A program made the translations under genes and the position numbers. Of a DNA stretch of 64,000 nt, positions 34,288 through 41,641 are shown one piece after another; positions within the stretch are counted from its first letter, which is position 1; each line of letters starts with the position of its first letter. Origin of the DNA: Planctomycetota bacterium (GTDB lineage: Bacteria; Planctomycetota; Planctomycetia; Planctomycetales; Planctomycetaceae). The notes below the pieces were generated by a model. It saw only the letters and a program-made list of their open reading frames with translations, was not told where the DNA came from and did not search any database. The stretch lies in NCBI GenBank assembly GCA_027623235.1, contig JAQBVJ010000001.1, positions 62,001 to 126,000 on the forward strand. Reading direction: 5' to 3'.

Positions 34288-34913
34288 ATGAATACTGAGA
34301 CGACGACTCCCAGGCGATCTTCATTCACGCTGCTCGAAGGCCTTGTCCTGCTGCTCGTGTTCGCGGGTCTGGTGTGGCTGATTGTCTGGGGAGTCGAGCG
34401 GACGAAGAGGCAGGCCGAGCGGTCTCATGCGAAGAAAGTTCTTCGCGAAACAGGCTTCGTTCTTGTCCTGGATCAGAAGGACCATGTGGCCCGATCCGAT
34501 GACCAGGCGGGAGCTGTGTTTACTCGACCGTCGCTGCAGACCACGAGCGAGCCGTTTGACCGGGAACCGCTTTCACAAATTGCCCTGCTCGATGAACTGC
34601 AGGATTTGAGACTGCGAAATTCGTTTCTGAACGACGGAGAGCCTGGCCAGCTGGCCTCGCTGAAGCAGTTGCGGGGCCTTGACCTTTCCGGGACTTTGAT
34701 CACCGACGACGGCCTGGAAATTCTGTCCGGGTTTTCGGAGCTCGAAGAGCTCGATATCAGTCTGACGAAAGTCCGAGGTCCCGGGCTGAGGTATCTCAAG
34801 CCGCTGAAAAAGTCGAGGCATTCCGAAGGAAGTATCCTCAGCACGACGTCGCGTGGAACAGCAGCTACATCAGAATGTATTTGAACTATCACGCGGACAA
34901 GCAGGGAACGTGA
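34288..34913 (+). pseudogene. Pilin-like N-terminus plus leucine-rich repeats, one-base frameshift
   Basis: From ATG 34288 the protein begins with a short basic, Thr-rich leader and RRSSFTLLEGLVLLLVFAGL, like a type IV prepilin/pseudopilin N-terminus (FTLLE followed by a long hydrophobic helix), except that Ser replaces Gly before the Phe. Residues about 95-178 are leucine-rich repeats (LQDLRLRNSFLN, LRGLDLSGTLITDDGLEIL, LEELDISLTKVRGPGLRYLK). At CTGAAAAAGTCG (about 34802) the frame turns into a poor tail ending at 34884; the -1 frame continues well, VEAFRRKYPQHDVAWNSSYI then RMYLNYHADKQGT, to a stop at 34911. The 626-base span is not a multiple of three. Either a lost base in the A5 run or frameshifting at G-AAA-AAG could explain this. 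The intact length would be about 208 residues. Confidence 0.65.
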
Positions 34914-34922
34914 ACGCGACAC

Positions 34923-34957
34923 AAAAAAGACCCGGCCTGCCGAAGCAGACCGGGCCG
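34923..34957 (-). terminator. Minus-strand hairpin with T6 tract, no obvious gene before it
   Basis: On the minus strand CCCGG-CTGC pairs with GCAG-CCGGG around the tetraloop TTCG, followed by TTTTTTGTG. A second hairpin at 35221-35255 already lies after the DUF1080 gene, so this one would end either read-through from it or a short transcript from 34958-35220. Confidence 0.6.
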
Positions 34958-35220
34958 CACCTCGTCGCAGCGCGTGTGTGAAACGCTGGTCCGAGAAAAG
35001 TCCTGGAATCACCTGGCGGCGATTCAGGAGAACTCATCTCCCGAACGAAGCAGATGGCGTACCACTTTTCGCAGACGATTCCTGCTGCCGCGAAAACTGC
35101 AAATGTCCGATGCCGAGAGCGAAATTCGGCAGCGAAAACCCAGCGGACGCGAAATCGCAGGATGCCAAATCGCAACACAATCGTTGCTGCAGGTCCACCT
35201 GCCCGCGTGATCGTCAACAG
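34958..35220. other. 263-base gap between two hairpins, no supported gene
   Basis: Together with the flanking hairpins this makes a 365-base stretch (34914-35278) without a gene I can support. Open frames on both strands cross it, but their composition (Arg/Cys/Phe-rich on minus, Arg/Asn-rich on plus) is not convincing. A small RNA on the minus strand ending at the 34923-34957 terminator is conceivable. Confidence 0.4.
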
Positions 35221-35255
35221 AAACAGCCCGGTCGCTCATGGCAACCGGGCTGTTT
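35221..35255. terminator. 12-bp perfect hairpin downstream of the DUF1080-PQQ gene
   Basis: AAACAGCCCGGT and ACCGGGCTGTTT pair perfectly around an 11-base loop, 24 bases beyond the stop of the leftward gene at 35279. T-tracts on either side are short (TTT), so it is a moderate terminator in both directions. Confidence 0.65.
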
Positions 35256-35278
35256 ACTGAGAGTGAATAACTCGGTCG

Positions 35279-37207
35279 CTATTTCACGATCTTGTAGATG
35301 CCTCGCCCTGTCGCTGTGGGTGTCATCACGTAGATTTCTCCGTCGGCGTCCTGACCGAAGGCGACGATCGGAAGATTGTTCCACGGGATGGACATGTTCC
35401 GCTCGACAGCTCCGGCTTTTTCATCGAACTTCAATGCCCACAGTTTGCCGGAGACGTAGTCGCCGTAGAGGTAGTGGCCGTCGAGTTCCGGGATCGCTTT
35501 GCCTCGGTACACGTAGCCGCCGGTGATCGACTTGCCGATCTGGTGGTCGTACTCCCACACGGGCTGAACCGTTTTCACTTCGCTGGCTCCCGGAGCGTTA
35601 TTGAAGTTGTGAGTTCCCTCGCGAACGCTCCAGCCGTAGTTGCCGCCTTTCTTGACGATGTCGATCTCTTCCCAGATGTCCTGCCCGACGTCGGCCAGCC
35701 AGCAGGCACCGGTCTTGCGGTCGAAGGTCAGCCGCCACGGATTGCGGAAACCGTACGCGTAGATTTCCTGGAGAGCTCCAGGAATGTTGTTCTTGCCGGC
35801 GAAGGGATTGTCTGCCGGGATCGCGTAGTTCTTGCCTGGGTCTTTGTGGTCGACGTCAATCCGGAAGACGGTGCCCAGCAGGTTGCTGAGATTCTGCGCC
35901 GACCGTTCCGGATCGTTCCGTCCGCCGCCGTCTCCCATGCCGACGTAGAGGTAGCCATCGTGGCCGAAGCCCATCGGGCCGCCATTGTGGTTTGAGAATG
36001 GCTGCTTGAGTTCGAGGATCACTTCCTCGCTGTCCGGATCGGCTTTGTTCGGGTCGTCCTTCGATCGGGTAAAACGCGAAAGGTGGATGCCGCGCGGCTT
36101 ACCTTCCGGGTTGTAGTAGACGAAGACCTGGCCATTCTCTTTGAACTTCGGATGGAAGGCGACGCCGAGCAAACCTTCCTCATCATCTTTCCGCCACTGG
36201 TGCACGCGGTCGCGGATGTCGAGGAACATCTTCGCCTTCTTCGCACCCGGACCGTCGAGCACGTGGATCATCCCGGCCTGACTCGTCAGAAACAGCCGCT
36301 GCGTGCCGTCGTTGACACTTTCCAACTGCATCGGGCGGATCATCTGAGTTTTGCCACTGTCGTCGATCGGCTCGTAACCCTCGTAGGTGAGTTCCGGAAA
36401 CGCCTCGACGGTTTTCAGTTCGAGCACGCCGTCGATCGGCTCAGGAGCTTTTCCGTCTGGCAGATCGCGGTACTTGATGTTGCGGAAGCTGACCAGATTG
36501 CCGTGATCCTGCAGGCAGATGTGTCCCTTCGTCGGCTTGCCAAACTGCTCGTACTGCTTGAACTTCGACTTCTCGACCTGCTTGTTCCAGTCGTCGCTGC
36601 CCTTCTGAAATTTGTAGTAGCTGACTCCGTTGAGGCAGAGTTCCCCGTCGCGAGCGGTGACTCGCAGGTACATGTGATTCCACTGACCAGCCGGCCGGGT
36701 CGCGTCGTCGACTTCCGGGCTGGAGTAACCGACCTGAGCCTCAAACCGCTTGGCCCATGCCGGCTTCGACGGCTTGTACAACTGGTAGAGCCAGCCGGAT
36801 TTCTGCGGGTCGTGGCCGTCGACGTTGTCCTGAATCTGAATTTCCGGACCGGTCTGCCACGGTGCTCCGAGTTCCTCAGTCACGTGAAACATCAGCCCGC
36901 TGTTGCCACCTTTTGAGATGTTGTACTCAAGCTGAATTTCGAAACTGTCGAACTGCTCCTTCGTGATAATGTCGCCAGCTCCGCCCTTTTTACGAACGAT
37001 GGCTCCGTCCTCGATCACCCAGCCGTCGCCGATTTTGTCCTTCTTATACCCGCGCCAGTGATCGGCGGTTTGACCGTCGAACAGCAGCTTCCAGCCGGAG
37101 CGGCGTTCTGATTCGGTCAACTGGTTGAGCGGCGTCTGGGCGAGCGAAATCCGGGCCGCCAGGGCAAAGCCCAACAGCACGGCACTGAATGTGATGAGTC
37201 GTCTCAT
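35279..37207 (-). CDS. DUF1080 (3-keto-disaccharide hydrolase-like) fused to a PQQ-type sugar dehydrogenase
   Basis: 642 residues with a signal peptide (RRLITFSAVLLGFALAARIS, ending near SLAQ). Residues about 30-250 are DUF1080 (3-keto-disaccharide hydrolase domain): GWKLLFDGQTADHWRGYKKD, NSGLMFHVTE, ICLQDHGNLVSFRNIKYRDL. Residues about 265-642 are a soluble glucose/sorbosone dehydrogenase beta-propeller: EEGLLGVAFHPKFKENGQVF, HNGGPMGFGHDGYLYVGMGD, GFRNPWRLTFDRKTGACWLA and DVGQDIWEEID. Both catalyse steps on sugars, so one chain could oxidise a sugar and cleave a keto-glycoside outside the cytoplasm; order and substrate are not known. It is divergent from a Tat-exported Gfo/Idh/MocA oxidoreductase, a plausible partner, with 175 bases between starts. 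Confidence 0.92.
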   Translation of the reverse strand: MRRLITFSAVLLGFALAARISLAQTPLNQLTESERRSGWKLLFDGQTADHWRGYKKDKIGDGWVIEDGAIVRKKGGAGDIITKEQFDSFEIQLEYNISKGGNSGLMFHVTEELGAPWQTGPEIQIQDNVDGHDPQKSGWLYQLYKPSKPAWAKRFEAQVGYSSPEVDDATRPAGQWNHMYLRVTARDGELCLNGVSYYKFQKGSDDWNKQVEKSKFKQYEQFGKPTKGHICLQDHGNLVSFRNIKYRDLPDGKAPEPIDGVLELKTVEAFPELTYEGYEPIDDSGKTQMIRPMQLESVNDGTQRLFLTSQAGMIHVLDGPGAKKAKMFLDIRDRVHQWRKDDEEGLLGVAFHPKFKENGQVFVYYNPEGKPRGIHLSRFTRSKDDPNKADPDSEEVILELKQPFSNHNGGPMGFGHDGYLYVGMGDGGGRNDPERSAQNLSNLLGTVFRIDVDHKDPGKNYAIPADNPFAGKNNIPGALQEIYAYGFRNPWRLTFDRKTGACWLADVGQDIWEEIDIVKKGGNYGWSVREGTHNFNNAPGASEVKTVQPVWEYDHQIGKSITGGYVYRGKAIPELDGHYLYGDYVSGKLWALKFDEKAGAVERNMSIPWNNLPIVAFGQDADGEIYVMTPTATGRGIYKIVK

Positions 37208-37382
37208 GCGAGTCTCTCTGTCTGCAAAACGGAGTTTGATGTCGAGTCAGTTGAACGAGTTTCCTCTGGCGGAGAGGATGACATCGTCCTCTCGCCAACG
37301 CAACGAATCGTCAGCGGGCGGACACCTGTGCCTTTGCGTCAGAGTCAGCGCCCCCCGAACTCAACCACCCACGGAGAACATC

Positions 37383-38681
37383 ATGACCCCTCGCTCACTC
37401 ACGCGTCGAAACTTCCTCAAAGCGTCCGCCGCGTTCGCCGCTCCGACGATCATCGCCGCCTCGGCCATCGGCAAAGACGGTAAGACCGCCGCCAGCGAGC
37501 GGATTACGATCGGCCTGATCGGCACCGGCAAGATGTGCAGCGGCTACCACATGGGCACGCTGCTCGGATTTGACGATGTTCAGATTGTCGCCATTGCCGA
37601 GTGCGACGGGACCCGACGTGAGATTGCTAAGAAACGAATCGAAGACAAATACGGATCGAAGACTGACTACAAAGGATGCGACGCGTACAACGAGTTCGGC
37701 AAGATCATCACACGAGACGACATCGACGCGGTCCTGATCGCGGCCCCGGATCACTGGCACGCGATCCCCGTCATCGAAGCCTGCAAAGCCGGCAAAGATG
37801 TCTACTGCGAAAAGCCGCTGACGCTGACGATCGGTGAGGCAAAACGCTGCATCGACGCTGTGCGGAAACACAAGCGGGTTCTGCAGACCGGCAGCCAGCA
37901 GCGAAGCAGCGTCTTCGGCCCGTTCCGGCAAGCCGCCGAGTTCATTCGCAGCGGCCGCATCGGCAGGATCAAAACTGTCACAGTCGGCGTCGGCGGGCCA
38001 AGCAAATTCTGCGATCTGCCTGGCGAGGAACTTGAACCCGGCCTCGACTGGGACTTGTGGCTTGGGCCGGCTCCCGAGCGACCGTACAACTCGGCTCTCT
38101 CGGCGCGAGGTGGCATCTCTCAACCGTGGGGTCAGTGGCGGCAGTACCGCGAGTACTCGGGCGGCGGCCACACCGACATCGGGGCTCACCACTACGACAT
38201 CGCTCAGTGGGCGCTCGGCATGGACGAGTCCGGTCCGGTGGAGATTATTCCGCCGGAAGATCCCTCAACCGGCACCGGTGTGATGTACATCTACGCGAAC
38301 GGGATCGAGATGACGCATGGTGGCCCCAGCGGAGTCGTCTTCACCGGAACCGAAGGCACGCTGCGGGTCGATCGAGGCCACCTCAGTTCGACGCCGGAAG
38401 ACGCCATCAAAGAACCGCTCGGCAAGGACGAGGTGCACCTTTACAACTCGCCCGGCCACCATCGCGACTGGCTGAACTGCATCCGCACGAGAACTCGACC
38501 GGTCGCCGACGTGGAAATCGGTGCCCGCAGTGCGACGGTCTGTCACCTGGGCAACCTCGCCTACTGGCACGGACGCAAGCTGAAGTGGGATCCGAAAAAC
38601 TGGATGTTCGAAGGCGACGACGAAGCCAACACCTGGCTCGACTACGAACGCCGCGACCCGTGGCAACTGCCAGCGGTTTAA
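37383..38681 (+). CDS. Gfo/Idh/MocA oxidoreductase with Tat signal
   Basis: 432 residues. The N-terminus TRRNFLKASAAFAAPTIIAA is a twin-arginine signal, so the protein is exported folded with its cofactor bound. The Rossmann motif ITIGLIGTGKMCSGYHMGTL follows, then GKDVYCEKPLTLTIGEAKRC with the conserved EKP lysine, and GGGHTDIGAHHYDIAQWALG in the C-terminal domain. Exported Gfo/Idh/MocA proteins of this kind are abundant in planctomycetes and act on sugars or related compounds. The start at 37383 has GGAG at 6 bases; a longer frame from 37125 would place 86 unlikely residues before the Tat signal. It converges with moaD, 40 bases away. Confidence 0.95.
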   Translation: MTPRSLTRRNFLKASAAFAAPTIIAASAIGKDGKTAASERITIGLIGTGKMCSGYHMGTLLGFDDVQIVAIAECDGTRREIAKKRIEDKYGSKTDYKGCDAYNEFGKIITRDDIDAVLIAAPDHWHAIPVIEACKAGKDVYCEKPLTLTIGEAKRCIDAVRKHKRVLQTGSQQRSSVFGPFRQAAEFIRSGRIGRIKTVTVGVGGPSKFCDLPGEELEPGLDWDLWLGPAPERPYNSALSARGGISQPWGQWRQYREYSGGGHTDIGAHHYDIAQWALGMDESGPVEIIPPEDPSTGTGVMYIYANGIEMTHGGPSGVVFTGTEGTLRVDRGHLSSTPEDAIKEPLGKDEVHLYNSPGHHRDWLNCIRTRTRPVADVEIGARSATVCHLGNLAYWHGRKLKWDPKNWMFEGDDEANTWLDYERRDPWQLPAV

Positions 38682-38721
38682 GTTGAGTCGCGGAGACGCT
38701 GGCCGGAGCTTTCGTCTCGAT

Positions 38722-38967
38722 TTACCCGCCGCTTACGGGCGGGAAGCAGCTGACGTCGGCTGAGGCATCCAGCTTTGTGGAGTCGTCCGCGTAGTCCGTG
38801 CCGACGGCGACAAGCAGGTGAGGCACGATCGGTGCGAGGCCGACATGCTGACTCTGTAATGCGGATTTCAGATCTGCAATGCTGGCTTCTTCCGGAAGCT
38901 CAACGGTCACAGACTCTGACCCGGCCAGATCCCTGGCTCGGGCAAAAAGGCGGACGCTCAGCTGCAT
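38722..38967 (-). CDS. moaD: MoaD/ThiS family molybdopterin synthase small subunit
   Basis: 81 residues with the ubiquitin-like pattern LSVRLFARARDLAGSESVTV, VAVGTDYADDSTKLDASADV and SCFPPVSGG, ending in the required C-terminal Gly-Gly that carries the thiocarboxylate. It is the sulfur donor for conversion of cyclic pyranopterin monophosphate to molybdopterin. No moaE gene is next to it. A lipoprotein gene lies 18 bases upstream on the same strand and may be cotranscribed. The cofactor would serve the Mo hydroxylase at 9.4-13.9 kb. Confidence 0.9.
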   Translation of the reverse strand: MQLSVRLFARARDLAGSESVTVELPEEASIADLKSALQSQHVGLAPIVPHLLVAVGTDYADDSTKLDASADVSCFPPVSGG

Positions 38968-38985
38968 GGTTCTTCCCGTCGGAAA

Positions 38986-39585
38986 TCACTCGGTGTCGAA
39001 GGGCTTGTCGGCTTCGTCGAGCGGAATGCCTTTCGCCTTGTATCGCTTGATCTTGTCACCCTTGTCCTCAAGCAGAACCAGGCTGCCGTTGGACTGGTCG
39101 TAGCCGATCATCTGCCAGGGGAAGATCGGTGCAAAATCGATTCTCGACTGTTGGGCTAATTGAGAGAACTCTTCGAATGACGGCCACTTGTCATCGTTGA
39201 GTTGTTTTTGAATGTTGAGGTTGTGCTTGAACGCGGTGATCGTAGCGCGGGAGCCAATCGAAAAATACGACTGGTAGGAGGCCGTCAGCGGGTCGCTCGC
39301 GTCGATCTTTGTATTTGCCGGGACGACCTTTGGATTCTTCCTTGCCTCGGCGTAGTCAACAAGCTTCGCCTGCGACATGCCGAACGGAGCCTGCTGAGCG
39401 GGCTGACTGGGAGGAGCTCCGACGAGCGGCCCCGGATCCGCTGGCGGCTGCGAAGCGGCCTCAACCGGAGCCACAGGCGTATCGACGGCAGAATTGTCTT
39501 TGGCCTTGCCAATCGGTTGGGAGGCGCCGTTGCCGCATCCCGCCGCAAAGGGAACAAGCGACAACAGCAGGAGAGTCCGTCTCAT
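38986..39585 (-). CDS. Predicted lipoprotein of unknown function
   Basis: 199 residues. The N-terminus MRRTLLLLSLVPFAAGC is a lipoprotein signal, with the lipobox AAGC and Cys17 as the acylation site. A Pro/Ala/Gln-rich linker (about 30-70) joins a C-terminal domain with ASYQSYFSIGSRATITAFKH, WPSFEEFSQLAQQSRIDFAP and GYDQSNGSLVLLEDKGDKIK. I do not recognise the family. The start at 39585 was chosen because the signal begins there; the frame is open 105 bases upstream without a good start. It is directly upstream of moaD, though a link to cofactor synthesis is not apparent. Confidence 0.78.
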   Translation of the reverse strand: MRRTLLLLSLVPFAAGCGNGASQPIGKAKDNSAVDTPVAPVEAASQPPADPGPLVGAPPSQPAQQAPFGMSQAKLVDYAEARKNPKVVPANTKIDASDPLTASYQSYFSIGSRATITAFKHNLNIQKQLNDDKWPSFEEFSQLAQQSRIDFAPIFPWQMIGYDQSNGSLVLLEDKGDKIKRYKAKGIPLDEADKPFDTE

Positions 39586-39789
39586 CGATCGACTCCGATT
39601 CTGGCAGGTACATTCCGGGTGCCGGTCAACGGGCACCGCACGCCAGCATTCTGCGGGCAACACGGGAAAATGCAACGGCCACAGTGGCATCGTTCTTCGT
39701 CAGTCACGCGGACTGACCACCAGCCTGGGAGAAAGCTGGCGATGCCCGCAAACCGCGTTTCACGCAGAGAAAGTGTGCCGCGGTCTGCC

Positions 39790-41247
39790 TCAGGCGAGGA
39801 TTTCCTCGACGACACGCGCCTGCCGACCGGCTGTAATAATTTGCGGCTGGCTGTTGTGATGGTAGATCACGTCCTGCCAGTTCAGGCCGAACAGATGAAA
39901 CAGCGTTGCCTGATAGTCGTTGGGCGTGACGACGTTCTCAACGGCTCGATGGCCGACTTCATCAGTGGCTCCATAGGCCATGCCGGGCTTGAAGCCGCCG
40001 CCGGCGAACCAGATCGAAAAACCCTGGCCGTTGTGGTCTCGACCGTGTTTCTTCGGATCGCCCTGATCCTGAGTGACGGGGAGACGACCGATCTCGCCAC
40101 CCCAGTGGACGATGACCTCATCGAGCATGCCGCGCTGCTTGAGATCTGTCACGAGAGCAGCCGACGGCTTGTCCGTCCGGCGGCAGATGCCCGGCAGAGC
40201 GGTGCCGATGTTGCTGTGGTTGTCCCACGGCTGGCCGGCCAGAAACATCTGCACGAACCGGACGCCCCGCTCGACAAGCCGCCGCGCGATCAGGCACCGC
40301 GTGCCGTACTCCTGCGTTTCCTTCTGGTCGATGCCGTAAAGTTTCTGTGTGGCCTGAGTTTCCTGGCTGATGTCGAGTGCCTCTCGCGCGGCGGTCTGCA
40401 TCCGCGCGGCGAGTTCGTAGCTGGCGATGCGGGCTTCCAGATCTGCCTCACCAGGAAAGTTCTTCGCGTGACGTTTGTTGAGAGTCTGGAGGAAGGCGAG
40501 GTTCTGTTCCTGAGGCTTGCCCTGCAGATGTGGCGGCGCGTCAAGATTCAGAATCCGAGGCTCCTTCGGCCTGAGCACCGTCCCCTGAAACAGAGGCGGC
40601 ATAAAGCCGCTCGACCAGTTGTTGACCCCGTCGACCGGATGTCCGCCGGGATCGGTGAGCACCATGTAAGACGGCAGATCCTGCGTCTCCGACCCGAGCC
40701 CGTACAGCAGCCACGAGGCGTAGTGCGGCCGCCCGAGAACTCCCGGAATCCCGCCATGAAAATACCGGATGGAAACTTCGTGCCCGTTGGCTCCGGTGTG
40801 CATGCTGCGGACCAGGCAGATGTCGTCGGCGATCCCGCCAATGTTCGGCAGCAGCTCGGACAACTCGGTGCCACACTCACCATGTTTGCGGAACTTCCAT
40901 TTCGTGCCGAGCAGCTTCTTACTGGCGGCATTGGCGAAGCTGTAAGCGACGTCGCCCTTGTAGTCCGTCCCGTCAAACTTCGTGAGCTCCGGCTTTGGAT
41001 CCGTGAGGTCCATGTGAGCCGGTCCGCCGTGCTGAAAGAGCGAGATCATCGCCTTCGCCGTCGGCTCAAAATGAGACCGCTTTGGTTTCAGATCAAACGT
41101 CGGCTTGTCTTTCGGCAGGTTCTTCGGAGTCGCCTGAGTCTGCTCCTGATTGAGCAGCCACGCGCAGGCAAGCGTCCCGATTCCCAGCGAGCCCTCACGC
41201 AGAAACGCCCGTCGGTTCTGCTGATCGATTTTCGATTGGTCGTTCAT
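39790..41247 (-). CDS. DUF1501 family protein, Tat-exported
   Basis: 485 residues with a twin-arginine signal (NRRAFLREGSLGIGTLACAW). The core contains AKAMISLFQHGGPAHMDLTD, VHWGGEIGRLPVTQ, GRDHNGQGFSIWFAGGGFKP and YQATLFHLFGLNWQDVIYHH, matching the family. It lies downstream of a DUF1549/DUF1553 gene (41642-44764) on the same strand, the standard planctomycete pair, with 394 bases between them. Activity is unknown; the pair is thought to work on polymers outside the cytoplasm. It differs clearly in sequence from the DUF1501 protein at 3.2 kb. Confidence 0.94.
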   Translation of the reverse strand: MNDQSKIDQQNRRAFLREGSLGIGTLACAWLLNQEQTQATPKNLPKDKPTFDLKPKRSHFEPTAKAMISLFQHGGPAHMDLTDPKPELTKFDGTDYKGDVAYSFANAASKKLLGTKWKFRKHGECGTELSELLPNIGGIADDICLVRSMHTGANGHEVSIRYFHGGIPGVLGRPHYASWLLYGLGSETQDLPSYMVLTDPGGHPVDGVNNWSSGFMPPLFQGTVLRPKEPRILNLDAPPHLQGKPQEQNLAFLQTLNKRHAKNFPGEADLEARIASYELAARMQTAAREALDISQETQATQKLYGIDQKETQEYGTRCLIARRLVERGVRFVQMFLAGQPWDNHSNIGTALPGICRRTDKPSAALVTDLKQRGMLDEVIVHWGGEIGRLPVTQDQGDPKKHGRDHNGQGFSIWFAGGGFKPGMAYGATDEVGHRAVENVVTPNDYQATLFHLFGLNWQDVIYHHNSQPQIITAGRQARVVEEILA

Positions 41248-41641
41248 TGTCTTACCGCCTGTTTGCAGTTTTTACCGTGCCATCCGCCTGAAGGCGCTCT
41301 ACGAACGTCGCTAAGATTCTTCAGTCGTCAGGCCTCCACGCCGTACGCGCTTTGAGTCTCACACAAAGCCACGAAGACACAAAGAACGGATTTGAAAGAT
41401 TGGTGCCTTTGTGTGAGTCTTCGTTTGGTCGCGGCTGTGCCGCTTCGGGAACGTGTTCGGCACGGCATCAGCGTCGGTCGTTTAACGACTCTGTGTCATA
41501 AAAACTGCGTGTCGCATCGTCAGGCAAGAACCATGCCGACACCCCTGGCAGGATCCCGATGCCGCTTCGTCAGCCGTCATAGACAACAGGTAAAGGCCCT
41601 CGCGCTCCGGCGCTACGATCGGAAACAAGTTCGAACATTGC
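41248..41641. other. Intergenic gap with a CACGAAGACACAAAG-type inverted repeat
   Basis: No gene is supported in these 394 bases. Around 41357-41440 the sequence CACACAAAGCCACGAAGACA is followed after a short spacer by TGCCTTTGTGTGAGTCTTCG, an inverted partner, so the segment can fold into a hairpin inside the DUF1553-DUF1501 transcript. It is related to the pair at 14051-14190. Confidence 0.55.

Noticed and set aside
34800-34812. Certain programmed -1 frameshift site
   Set aside because: The heptamer is G-AAA-AAG rather than A-AAA-AAG, and no stimulatory Shine-Dalgarno or stem was clear. An indel in the A run is at least as likely.
39202-41355. Plus-strand open frame of 717 codons
   Set aside because: It is antisense to the lipoprotein and DUF1501 genes, both of which have clear signals and motifs; the translation has no recognisable domain.
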